Shown: piece after piece, positions 1 to 7,599 of the stretch
Numbering within the stretch: the stretch's first letter is position 1
How the letters are laid out: the number at the start of each line of letters is the position of its first letter
From: JBFFXF01 sp041569895
GTDB taxonomy: Bacteria; Planctomycetota; UBA8108; JACQVS01
Assembly (NCBI GenBank): GCA_041569895.1
Contig: JBFFXF010000170.1
Coordinates: 1-15,603 of the forward strand
Direction: 5' to 3'
DNA: 15,603 nucleotides
The notes under the pieces: generated by a model
The model's input: the letters and a program-made list of their open reading frames with translations, nothing else
What the model was told of the DNA's origin: nothing
Databases searched by the model: none
Translations under genes and position numbers: made by a program

Positions 1-1
1 C

Positions 2-112
2 ACGGCGTTGCGGGTGGCGATCGCCTGGGGGTACATCGAGGAGGCGCGGGTCGCACGGGCACTGGATCGGATCGACCGGTTTCAGGCCATGGTCTCGAAG
101 CTGACGCGATGA
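2..112 (+). CDS. Four-helix bundle protein (S23/IVP-like), C-terminal fragment
   Basis: Only the last 36 codons lie in the window, in frame 2, ending at a TGA at 110-112. The peptide contains ALRVAIAWGYIEE and ends ALDRIDRFQAMVSKLTR. This pattern, an amphipathic helix, a 'GYI' turn and a second amphipathic helix, is how small four-helix-bundle proteins of the 23S-rRNA-intervening-sequence family usually end. Their function is unclear; many are lone bacterial genes of about 120 residues. The last three sense codons and the stop lie in the first unit of a 14-bp tandem repeat that continues downstream. The family call is by pattern recognition on a short fragment, so it is tentative; that the frame is coding is more certain than the family. 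Confidence 0.5.
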   Translation, partial: TALRVAIAWGYIEEARVARALDRIDRFQAMVSKLTR

Positions 113-170
113 GCCTGACGCGATGAGCCTGACGCGATGAGCCTGACGCGGTGACCCTGACGCAATGAGC
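101..170 (+). repeat. 14-bp tandem repeat, five copies
   Basis: The unit CTGACGCGATGAGC is repeated at 101-114, 115-128 and 129-142 without change. Two diverged copies follow at 143-156 (CTGACGCGGTGACC) and 157-170 (CTGACGCAATGAGC). The first copy encodes the final Leu-Thr-Arg-stop of the upstream gene, so the array looks like an expansion of the gene's own 3' end. Each unit carries an ATGA stop/start overlap. Confidence 0.9.
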
Positions 171-181
171 CGCGACGGGCG

Positions 182-209
182 CGGGCAGGCGGGACGGGTC
201 GCCTGCCCG
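182..209 (+). terminator. Strong hairpin, possible terminator of the left-edge gene
   Basis: CGGGCAGGCG (182-191) and CGCCTGCCCG (200-209) form a perfect 10-bp stem around the 8-nt loop GGACGGGT. One further G-T and one C-G pair can extend it outward. A weakly T-rich GTCGTTTGTCGT follows at 211-222. It lies 70 bp after the stop of the left-edge gene on the same strand. The stem is certain; the terminator role is inferred, because there is no true U-tract. Confidence 0.5.
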
Positions 210-210
210 T

Positions 211-493
211 GTCGTTTGTCGTCCCCTTCCCGTTCCCGTCCCCGTTCCCGTGCCCGTGCCCGGAGTCCGATGACCGACTCCGATGGCGATTCCGACTCCG
301 ATACCGATACCGATTCCGACTCCGAACTCCGATTCCGATTCCGATGACCGATGCCGATTCCGACTCCGATCTTCCGCGGAGGGATCCGACTCCCCGGCTC
401 CGTAATCTGCGTCAATCTGCGTAATCTGCGGAATCTGCGTTCCCGTCTCCCGGAGCTTCGTCACGATTCTCTTCTTCTGCGAAATCCGCGTTT
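211..493 (+). repeat. Composite intergenic repeat, locus 1
   Basis: This fills most of the 403-bp gap between the left-edge gene and the addA-like gene; no gene is visible in it. Modules in order: GTCGTYY with 7-bp period (211-224); six GTNCCC-type hexamers (226-261); a CCGANT array with two CCGATGA variants (about 267-372); AATCTGCG cores at 404, 414, 423 and 432; a short GTTCCCGTCTCCC return (439-451); and two further 9-bp units, TCTGCGAAA and TCCGCGTTT (476-493). Open frames across it read as Asp-Ser, Arg-Phe or Ile-Pro dipeptide runs, a simple consequence of the 6-bp period, and are not genes. Sequence from 494 to 515 shows nothing further. Confidence 0.85.
261..282 (+). repeat. Inverted repeat within locus 1
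   Basis: CGGAGTC (261-267) pairs with GACTCCG (276-282) around the spacer CGATGACC. It sits at the junction between the GTNCCC and CCGANT modules. The 24 bp at 261-284 are identical to 10131-10154 in locus 2, where the stem is longer. Confidence 0.75.
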
Positions 494-515
494 TCGTCGC
501 GCTGGTCGGCCGAGC

Positions 516-3500
516 TCACCCCCGCACCAGACGCTCGACTCTCGCCGGCGGCGCCGACGTCAGGCCGAGCGCGCGGCGGAGGCCCTCGCGGTAGCACTCG
601 AGCTGCGCGCGTGAGCGGGCTTCGATCTCCTCCTCGCCCGCCGAGGTCGTCTTGAAGTCGATGACCTCCGGCGCCGCGCTCGTGCCGGTGACCAGGTCGA
701 TCGAGCCGTGCCAGATGATGCCGGTGTCGTCGCGGTAGAGCACCGGGAGCTCGCGTGCGAGCGCCGGGAGGCGGGCGAGTCTGGCGAGCGTGCCGTCTTT
801 CGCCGCGCGCTCGACGATGGCGACGACCTCCGTCTCGACCTCCCGCGGGGGCACGCCCTCTCCCGCCGCCGCGACGCGTGCCGCTCGTGCGGCGTTCTCG
901 AGCATCCACGACTCCTCGCGGCCGTCCCAGACCTCGAGCAGGAGGTGCACCGCGGTCCCGGCGGCGGCGACCACGCCCCGCTCCACGGTCGGCGCGCCCT
1001 CCCCCGCCGGCGCGTCGTCGGCGAGCTCGCTGCGCTCGCGCAGGCCGCTCGGCGATCGCAGCCACTCGCCCGCGGCCAGCGCGGCGCTCTCGCGAGCGCG
1101 GTCGTGGGCCCGCGCCGCGGCAACCAGGACGTTGTCGACCTCCACGTCCGCGGGCCTCGGCCTGCCGACATGGGGCGACTCGATCCGGCGGTGGATCACG
1201 GCGCCGCCGGCGTACATGCCCTCGGGTGGAAACTCCCCGTCGATCTCGTACCCCCACGCCCGGAGCGCGATCACCCACGACTTCTCGACGCTGCGGGGCC
1301 AGCCGGCGAGCAGGATCAATCGCTCGCGGGCGCGGGTCGCGGCGACGTAGAGGAGACGCTTCGATTCGGCGCGCTCGTGCGCCGCCTCGTCGATGGTGCG
1401 GAGAAGCCACGCGGGCGTCTCGCGATTGCCGGCGCGCAGGGCGAGGCCGGACGGCGGCCCGCCGGAGCGTGCGGTGGTCGTCTCGACCTGGATCGCGTCG
1501 ACCTGCCCCTGCTGGCCGCGCGCGACGTCGGCGACGAACACCACCGGCCACTCGAGCCCCTTCGCGCCGTGGATGGTGAGCACGCGCACCGCATCGACGG
1601 TCTCGTCCGCGAGCGGGCTGTCGCCCTCCGCGCGATCGAGCGCCTCGACTTGCTCGATGTGATCGAGGACCGCCTCGGCGGAGCTGCGGCCGTCCGCGGC
1701 GAGCCCGGCGATCTTCCGCACCGCCTTCTCGAGGTTGGCGACGCGCTGCGCGCCCTCGAAGGACGCCGCCATCGCCAGACGCAGCGGCGTCTCGACGAGC
1801 GCGGCGGCGGCCAGCTCGTCGATCATCGCGTCGCGGTGGCGCTGGTGAAACTCGCGGATCATCGCCAGTGCAGCCGCCAACCGCGGGAGCTTGCCCCCGT
1901 CGGGCTCCGCGAAGATGCTCCACGCGCCGACCGCCATGGCGTGCTCCTGGAGCTCGCGGTCCGGAACCGCGGCGACCGGCGATCGCAGCCACGACACGAG
2001 AGCGACCTGGTCGGCCGGGTTGATGACGGCGCGCAGGAAGGCGAGCAGCACGGCGACCTCGTGGCGCTCGTAGAACTCCTTGCCTCCGGCCAGCACGTAC
2101 GGGATGCCGCGCTCGCGCAGCATGCGGAGGTAGATGCCGACCTCGCTCAGCGCGCGCAGCAGGATGGCCACGTCGCGATAACGCAGGGCGCCGCCCGAGA
2201 CCTGCTCCTCGATCCACGCGGCGGCCGTGATGGCCTCCGCCCTGCGCCGATCGAGCGCCCGCGCCCGCAGCTCGCCGACCGACCAGATCTCGACGCGAGG
2301 CTCGTCGACATCTTCCCGGGCCGCGGTGATCGGCGCGAATGGCGGATCGAATCGGCCGTCCCCCGCGAAGCTCGACTCGAACAGCGTGTTCAGCGGCTCG
2401 ACGATCCGCGGGACGCTGCGGAAGTTCGATCTCAGCTCGAGCACCGCCCCACCGCCGCGCTCGACCGCCCGGACGGCGCGGCTGTAGGCATCGATGTCGG
2501 CGCCGCGGAACCGATAGATCGACTGCTTCGGATCGCCGACGATGAAGAGCTTGCCCGGCGCGAGCGGCAAGCGGTGCGCCTCGACGTCGGCTCCCGACGA
2601 CGTCACGTCCGCCGACGACAGCAGGAAGGCGATCTCGTACTGGAGCGGATCGTTGTCCTGAAACTCGTCGATCAGGATGTGATCGAGCCGTCTCGCCTCG
2701 TCGCCGCGGACGCGCGGGTTGTCCCGCAGCAGGTCGCGGGCGAGGACGATCATGCCGTCGAACGACAGCCAGCCGCGCTCGAGGTACTCGCGGCGGAAGC
2801 GCTCGACGAACCCGACGAGGCAGTCAGCCAGCCGACCCGCCAGCTCGCAGTCGAGCTTCTCGAGCCGGCACCACTTCAGCAGGTCGGTGATTCGCGTCTG
2901 AGTGCCCGGCGGATCGGCGACCACGGCCTTGGCGCCGATCTTGACGGATTTGGGCAGCTTGTCGATGAGCGCCCGGCACTCGGCGTCCGGAGGCTCGCCG
3001 CCCGCGATGCGCCCGAGGATCTTCTCGATCAGCGAGAGCACGTGCGGGACGTTCCGGTTGACGCCATCGGCGTTCCGCGTCACGTCGCGCAGATCGCGAA
3101 GCTCCGCGAGTGCCAGCTCGGCGAACGCCCCGAGATGGACTCGCTGGCCGTCGCATGCGTCGGCGAGCACGGCGTCCCCGAGCCGGAAACCCGAGAGACG
3201 CCGCGCGATCTGCTCCACGTCCTCCATCGGCAGCGTCGCCAGGAGCGGTCGCCAGCGCTCCGTCGTCTCCGCCGGAGCGCCCGCGCCGAAGACCTCGACG
3301 AGGTGCTCGCTCCAGAGCTCGTCGAAGAGCGCCCGCGCGCCGCGCTCGTCGACATCGACCTCGAAGGCCGGATCGACACCGGCCTCGCGTGGATGCCGGC
3401 GGAGCATCTCCGAGGCGAAGCCGTGGATGGTGGTGATCGGCGCGTCGTCCAGCGACTCGACCGCCAGTCGCGCTCGCTCGAGGAAGAGCTGCCGGTCCGC

Positions 3501-3839
3501 GTCGTCGAGGCCGCGGCGACGCGACGCCTCGATGCGCCGGAGAACGCGTGTCGCCTCCTGGCCGACGGCGGGCCCGGGATCACGATCGCTCTCGCCGAGG
3601 AGCCTGGTCAGCGCCTCGAGCCCCTCCTCGACGCGCAGGCGCATCTCGGCGGCGGCCTTCTCGGTGAAGGTCATCGACGCGATGCGCTCGATCGGCGCGC
3701 CGCGCTCGAGCACGAGGTGCAGCACGCGCTCGACGAGGAGGCTCGTCTTTCCCGTGCCCGCGCCGGCGACGACGACGAGGTTGCGATCGAGCTCGCTCGC
3801 CGCCCGGTCGCGCTCGATTCGGTCGGCGATCTCCATCAC
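516..3839 (-). CDS. addA: AddA-like UvrD-family helicase/RecB-type nuclease
   Basis: This is the motor and one nuclease of a two-subunit enzyme that unwinds and resects double-strand breaks for recombination. About 1,107 residues. Superfamily 1A motifs appear in order: Walker A GAGTGKT (26-32), TFTEKAAAEM (57-66), TIHGF (137-141), Walker B DEFQD (391-395), GDPKQSIYRFRGAD (435-448), LRSNFRS (469-475), TIHGAKGLEW (755-764) and LLYVAATRARERL (829-841). The C-terminal RecB nuclease signature is complete: H965, D1048 in GSIDLV, D1061 and K1063 in VIDFKTT, and Q1079/Y1083 (QxxxY). The start is either GTG at 3839 (GGGAG 6 nt upstream) or the next codon, ATG at 3836, which makes a TGATG overlap with the addB stop; either implies translational coupling. 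The symbol rests on domain order and the partner gene; RecB-like naming is possible. Confidence 0.92.
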   Translation of the reverse strand: MMEIADRIERDRAASELDRNLVVVAGAGTGKTSLLVERVLHLVLERGAPIERIASMTFTEKAAAEMRLRVEEGLEALTRLLGESDRDPGPAVGQEATRVLRRIEASRRRGLDDADRQLFLERARLAVESLDDAPITTIHGFASEMLRRHPREAGVDPAFEVDVDERGARALFDELWSEHLVEVFGAGAPAETTERWRPLLATLPMEDVEQIARRLSGFRLGDAVLADACDGQRVHLGAFAELALAELRDLRDVTRNADGVNRNVPHVLSLIEKILGRIAGGEPPDAECRALIDKLPKSVKIGAKAVVADPPGTQTRITDLLKWCRLEKLDCELAGRLADCLVGFVERFRREYLERGWLSFDGMIVLARDLLRDNPRVRGDEARRLDHILIDEFQDNDPLQYEIAFLLSSADVTSSGADVEAHRLPLAPGKLFIVGDPKQSIYRFRGADIDAYSRAVRAVERGGGAVLELRSNFRSVPRIVEPLNTLFESSFAGDGRFDPPFAPITAAREDVDEPRVEIWSVGELRARALDRRRAEAITAAAWIEEQVSGGALRYRDVAILLRALSEVGIYLRMLRERGIPYVLAGGKEFYERHEVAVLLAFLRAVINPADQVALVSWLRSPVAAVPDRELQEHAMAVGAWSIFAEPDGGKLPRLAAALAMIREFHQRHRDAMIDELAAAALVETPLRLAMAASFEGAQRVANLEKAVRKIAGLAADGRSSAEAVLDHIEQVEALDRAEGDSPLADETVDAVRVLTIHGAKGLEWPVVFVADVARGQQGQVDAIQVETTTARSGGPPSGLALRAGNRETPAWLLRTIDEAAHERAESKRLLYVAATRARERLILLAGWPRSVEKSWVIALRAWGYEIDGEFPPEGMYAGGAVIHRRIESPHVGRPRPADVEVDNVLVAAARAHDRARESAALAAGEWLRSPSGLRERSELADDAPAGEGAPTVERGVVAAAGTAVHLLLEVWDGREESWMLENAARAARVAAAGEGVPPREVETEVVAIVERAAKDGTLARLARLPALARELPVLYRDDTGIIWHGSIDLVTGTSAAPEVIDFKTTSAGEEEIEARSRAQLECYREGLRRALGLTSAPPARVERLVRG

Positions 3840-6800
3840 TCCTCGCTCCCGTCGTCGTCCTGTTCCCGGTGGGCGGCCCGGACGGTCTCGAGCGTCGGCC
3901 GGCGCCCGTCCTTCGCGTTGCAGTCGCGGAAGTCGGCGAGCCGCGGGTCACCCTCGATCCGCCGCAGGGTCGGCTCGTGGTCCTTGCGGCACGTCGACCG
4001 GTAGGCGCAGAACCTGCACGTGCCCCCCTCGGGACGGAGCGGAAAGCGCCCCGCGCGGGCGAGCGCCACCATCGTCGCGACCGTCTCGAGCATGCCCTCC
4101 CGCAGGTCGAAGCTCCTGAGCGGCACGACTCGATCCGTCTCCTTGCGATCCGGACCGAGTCCGATCAAATTCGCCTCGACGGGGCGCGCCGGGACACCGG
4201 TCAGCGCCGCGGCGGCCATCTCCCGGTAAAGAGGAAGCTGCAGGTGTCTGCCCGTGACGATGCCCTTCGGCTGCGTGCGGGGACGCAGCCGCGCGCTGCC
4301 GGTCTTGTAGTCGTCGACGCGCACCCCCTTGCTACCGTGGAGGACGCGATCGAGCCGCCCCTCGAGGTCGACCGACCCTCCGTCGGGCAGGGCGAGCCGC
4401 CGGCCCAGCGTCTCCTCGACGACCACCCGCTCGTACATCCCCATCTGCCCGAGGTCCTCCTCCACGAAATCGGCCAGGTCGTCGAGCCACGACTCGCCGA
4501 TCAGTCTCCAGAGTCCGGCGAGACGACGGTACGAGGGTCCCGCACGCTGCGCGAGCACGCGATTCCAGATCGACTCGAGCCGCTCCCGGGCCTCGCGGCG
4601 GAGCTCCGCCACGCGCGCGCCGAGATCGTCGGTCGTCGCGAGGGGCGTGTAGAGCTCCTGGAGCGTCTCGTGCACCGCCGTCCCGAGGAAGCGCGACTCG
4701 AGCTGGTGGGGATCCGCCTCGTCCTCGAGCTCGCGCACGTCGAGCACCTGACGCAGGAAGAAGGCCGTCGGACAGCGGGCCAGCAGCTCGAGCGCCGTGG
4801 GCGAGCCGTAGCTCCGCGGCGGCGCCGGGACGCCGGTCTCCGCGTCGAAGCGTCGCGATCGCGGCGAGCGCGTGAACTCCTCGATCGACTCGACCGCGTC
4901 GAGCGCGCACTCCCAGCCGGGGACGACGAGTGACAGCCGCTCGATCACCCGACGCGCCGCCTCCGCGCCACGCCGCTGGCGCACGGCGTGCGCGACGAGC
5001 GCGTCGCCCGTCGAGCAGATACCGAGGCTGTCCGCGAGTCCGCGCGCGCGCTCCGCGGGATGCGACGTGACGCGGTCGGGCCGGAACGGGTTGACCGCGT
5101 CGTCCTCGAGGAACGCCGCCACGTCCCGCCGCCCGGAGAAGACCGAGGCGAGGTCGCGCATGGCGCTCGACCGGGCCACCGTGCGGCCGTCGTCGTCGGC
5201 GCGCTGCCACGACACGACGACCGCTCGACGGGCGGCGCCGAGCGTCATCGCCATCAGCAGTCGCTCCTCGCCGACGACGTCGTGGCGCGGGTAGAGGGGA
5301 CGCCCGAGCGCGGCGGTGATCGCCGCGCGACGCCCGTCGTCGAGATACGGGTCCTGGCGCCCGCGCCGCGGAAAGAGCCCGTGCTGGAATCCGATCCAGA
5401 TGACCGCGTCGTGCGTCAGACCGCGCGCCTGCATGAGGTCGAGGACGCGCACTCCGGCGCCGTCGTCGGGGCCGATCTTCGAGCGGCTCGCATCCACGAC
5501 GCGCTCGAGGAGCTGCTCGACATCGCGCATCGAACGCCGGTCGCCGCGACCCCTCTCGTTGACGCGTCCGGCGATCGAGAGGGTGTCGAGGACCTCGTCG
5601 ACCAGCGGGGAGGGAAACCTCCGCCGCGCGAGCGCTCTCAGGAACGCGACGTGCTCGTCGAGGCCGCGCGCGCCCTCCCACTCCCGCTGATCCGACTCGA
5701 GCGCGTCGAGGACGGCCAGCAGCGTCCGCAGGGCGCCGCGGTCGGCGACGACCGCGGGATCATCCGGACCGGCGTCGTCCCGCCGGCGCTCGATGAAGCG
5801 CTCCAGAGATCGCCACTCCTCGAGCCCGCCGATCAACCGCGCCTCGCGGCTCCACCGGTCCCAGCGATGCACCGGGAACGGCTCGTTCTCGAGCCCGGCG
5901 CTCGACGGTCTCCCGGCGCGCAGCAGATCGATGACGTCGCGACGCGCGAAGTCTCCGGCCAGCACGCGCACGAGCCGGACGAATCGGTCGACGTCGGCGG
6001 CCCGGCGGAGCGGCGCCGTCGCCGACGTCGTGAACGGCAGGCCGAGCTCGGCGAAGGTCGCCTTCAGGAACGGCGCGTAGCTCGAGAGGGAGCGGGCGAC
6101 GATGGCGATCTCGCGCAGCGGCACGCCGTCGCCGTGGAGCGCGAGAGCGCGCAGTCCCGCGGCGCGCAGCTCCGCCTGCGGTCCCTGGACGTGGCGCAGC
6201 TCGAGCGCCGGTCGCGCCAGCGGACCCGCGTCGCTCCCGCCGGCGTCGGGCATCCGCCGCAGCCGCTCGATGAGCTCGAGTCGATCCCCGGACGGCGGCA
6301 GCATCTCGATCCGCGGCGTCCGGCCGGCTCCGCCAGCGCCGCCCGCCATCGCGGCGATCGACTGCATCGAACGAACGCCGACCGGCGCGTCCGCATCGCC
6401 GGGAAGCAGGAAGGTGAGCTCGGCGGCGCGGTCGACGGCGCGGAGCAGGTCGTGGTGCACGCCGATCAGCTCGTAGGCGCCGTGGTGGAACGCACGGCGG
6501 ATCCGCTTGCGCTCGAGGAAGCCCGCGACGTGCGGCAGGGCGGCGCGGACCAGCCCGGCCTCGTCGGCCATCTTCGCATCCTCGAGCCGCTCGATTCGCT
6601 CGAGCGCCGCAACGTAACGCGGATAGATCGAGGCGACCGCATGCGGCAGCTCGAACGCCGGGAGGTCACCCGCATCGATGCCCGCGTCGCGGAGGTCGCG
6701 GAGAGCCGAGAGGAGCAGCGCGCGCGCGCCGGGCCGTCGCCGCAGATAGTCGGCGTCACGGCCGTCGTGGTCGTCGAGCAACGCCAGCAGGAGCTCCGCG

Positions 6801-7063
6801 AGCGCCGCGTCGGGCAGGATCCGCGGCGCGACCTCGAGCGCGAGCTCGAGCACGCGGCGCGCGAACCCCCGGTACGTGAAGAGAGAGACGCCGAGCGCCG
6901 CCTGGCACCGCTCGGTGATGCGAACGCGCAGGTGATCGGCGAGCCGGCGCGTCGGCACGAGCACGAGCAGCGGATCGTCGATCCCGCCCCGTGGACGCGC
7001 GGCGATGGCATCGATCAGCCGCGCCTCGAGGGCGGGGCCGTCGAGCGAGCAGAAGACTTTCAT
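3836..7063 (-). CDS. addB: AddB-like PD-(D/E)XK nuclease subunit with Fe-S cysteines
   Basis: Partner of the downstream AddA-like protein; 1,075 residues. The N-terminus (LLVLVPTRRLADHLRVRI) has the UvrD-like fold pattern but no GxGK[ST] Walker A, so this subunit should be a non-motor scaffold. HGLFPRRGRQDPYLDD (about 561-576) is a typical inactive-helicase element of AddB proteins. The C-terminal nuclease keeps H798, D905 in EGRLDRV, D918 and K920 in DDYKTG, and Q942/Y946. Four cysteines, C764 in ARCPTAFFLR and C1016/C1019/C1025 in CRFCAYRSTC, match the bracketing 4Fe-4S cluster that stabilises AddB nuclease domains. Single motor plus two nucleases indicates AddAB rather than AdnAB or RecBCD. 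ATG start at 7063; a weak GGGAAG lies about 9 nt upstream. The addA start overlaps its stop. Confidence 0.88.
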   Translation of the reverse strand: MKVFCSLDGPALEARLIDAIAARPRGGIDDPLLVLVPTRRLADHLRVRITERCQAALGVSLFTYRGFARRVLELALEVAPRILPDAALAELLLALLDDHDGRDADYLRRRPGARALLLSALRDLRDAGIDAGDLPAFELPHAVASIYPRYVAALERIERLEDAKMADEAGLVRAALPHVAGFLERKRIRRAFHHGAYELIGVHHDLLRAVDRAAELTFLLPGDADAPVGVRSMQSIAAMAGGAGGAGRTPRIEMLPPSGDRLELIERLRRMPDAGGSDAGPLARPALELRHVQGPQAELRAAGLRALALHGDGVPLREIAIVARSLSSYAPFLKATFAELGLPFTTSATAPLRRAADVDRFVRLVRVLAGDFARRDVIDLLRAGRPSSAGLENEPFPVHRWDRWSREARLIGGLEEWRSLERFIERRRDDAGPDDPAVVADRGALRTLLAVLDALESDQREWEGARGLDEHVAFLRALARRRFPSPLVDEVLDTLSIAGRVNERGRGDRRSMRDVEQLLERVVDASRSKIGPDDGAGVRVLDLMQARGLTHDAVIWIGFQHGLFPRRGRQDPYLDDGRRAAITAALGRPLYPRHDVVGEERLLMAMTLGAARRAVVVSWQRADDDGRTVARSSAMRDLASVFSGRRDVAAFLEDDAVNPFRPDRVTSHPAERARGLADSLGICSTGDALVAHAVRQRRGAEAARRVIERLSLVVPGWECALDAVESIEEFTRSPRSRRFDAETGVPAPPRSYGSPTALELLARCPTAFFLRQVLDVRELEDEADPHQLESRFLGTAVHETLQELYTPLATTDDLGARVAELRREARERLESIWNRVLAQRAGPSYRRLAGLWRLIGESWLDDLADFVEEDLGQMGMYERVVVEETLGRRLALPDGGSVDLEGRLDRVLHGSKGVRVDDYKTGSARLRPRTQPKGIVTGRHLQLPLYREMAAAALTGVPARPVEANLIGLGPDRKETDRVVPLRSFDLREGMLETVATMVALARAGRFPLRPEGGTCRFCAYRSTCRKDHEPTLRRIEGDPRLADFRDCNAKDGRRPTLETVRAAHREQDDDGSEE

Positions 7064-7104
7064 CTCTTCGACTTCCCGGAAGGCGCGCGGAATGGCTGCC
7101 GCAA

Positions 7105-7133
7105 GACGTAGCCCAATCGCCGGACGCGGTCAA
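7105..7133 (-). promoter_or_regulatory. Possible promoter of the addB-addA pair
   Basis: Read on the minus strand, TTGACC (7128-7133) is followed after exactly 17 bp by TACGTC (7105-7110). The -35 is a five-of-six match to TTGACA; the -10 is weak. It would place transcription start about 30-35 nt upstream of the addB ATG. Inferred from pattern only. Confidence 0.33.
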
Positions 7134-7241
7134 GCACAGTTTTTCGGAACACGGCGGAGGGCGGCTCGTTACCGTGGAGCGCTGGGGAGGCGCGGTGGGC
7201 GTTCGTCGAACGCGTCTCGGGCGGGGGTGCCGGCGCGAGGT

Positions 7242-7261
7242 CGAGCGCGGGCGGGCGCTCG
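7242..7261 (-). terminator. GC hairpin directly after infA
   Basis: CGAGCGC (7242-7248) and GCGCTCG (7255-7261) form a 7-bp stem with a 6-nt loop. The stem begins one base after the infA stop codon on the minus strand. No U-tract follows, so it could be a factor-dependent terminator, an attenuator before addB, or an mRNA-stabilising hairpin. A putative separate addB promoter downstream would fit partial termination here. Confidence 0.42.
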
Positions 7262-7262
7262 G

Positions 7263-7478
7263 CTAGAGGCGGTAGGTGATGCGCCCCTTCGAGACGTCGT
7301 ACGGGGAGAGCTCGATGCGGACTCGATCGCCCGGCAGGATACGGATGTAGTTCTTTCTGAGCCGCCCCGAGATGTGGGCGAGGACGGTGTGCCCGTTCTC
7401 GAGCTCGACGGTAAACTGGGTGTTCGGGAGGGACTTGACGATCGTCCCCTCCATGACAATCACATCTTCTTTCGTCAA
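7263..7478 (-). CDS. infA: Translation initiation factor IF-1
   Basis: Small OB-fold protein that binds the 30S A site and, with IF-2 and IF-3, sets up initiation. The 71-residue product reads (L)TKEDVIVMEGTIVKSLPN and later LENGHTVLAHISGRLRKNY, RILPGDRVRIELSPYD and GRITYRL, which match IF-1 along its whole length (usual length about 72). The start is a TTG at 7476-7478, read as Met: it gives the family's normal N-terminus and has AGAGAGGG 6 nt upstream. The open frame extends much further upstream without a stop, but that part has no IF-1 similarity. IF-1 begins a minus-strand run with addB and addA, but a 199-bp gap and a hairpin separate them, so one operon is uncertain. Confidence 0.96.
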   Translation of the reverse strand: MTKEDVIVMEGTIVKSLPNTQFTVELENGHTVLAHISGRLRKNYIRILPGDRVRIELSPYDVSKGRITYRL

Positions 7479-7560
7479 GGCAAGCCCTCTCTGATACAAT
7501 CCGGCCGCTTCCGCGTGGCCAGGGGACGACGCGCCCCGCCGCAGCCGCGGAAAACCTAGG

Positions 7561-7566
7561 ATTTTA
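7561..7566 (-). promoter_or_regulatory. Possible -10 element for infA
   Basis: On the minus strand 7566-7561 reads TAAAAT, a five-of-six match to TATAAT, in an otherwise GC-rich divergent gap. It would give an infA leader of about 75 nt. No convincing -35 lies 16-18 bp upstream. A nearer TTGTAT (7494-7499) is too close to the ribosome binding site to be preferred. Confidence 0.28.
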
Positions 7567-7599
7567 GATCTGCGGCCGAGGCAAGTCGAAGAAAAACGG

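Noticed and set aside
165..347. Small open frame encoding Asp-Ser and Asp-Thr repeats
   Set aside because: The Asp-Ser run is simply CCGANT hexamers translated; no ribosome binding site, and all frames give similar dipeptide runs.
708..4004. 1,098-codon plus-strand open frame opposite addA
   Set aside because: Arg/Asp/Val-rich with no recognisable motif; it mirrors the addA codons in GC-rich DNA, while the opposite strand has a full set of helicase and nuclease motifs.
4988..7111. 707-codon plus-strand open frame opposite addB
   Set aside because: Antisense shadow of a well-supported gene, low-complexity composition, no domain.
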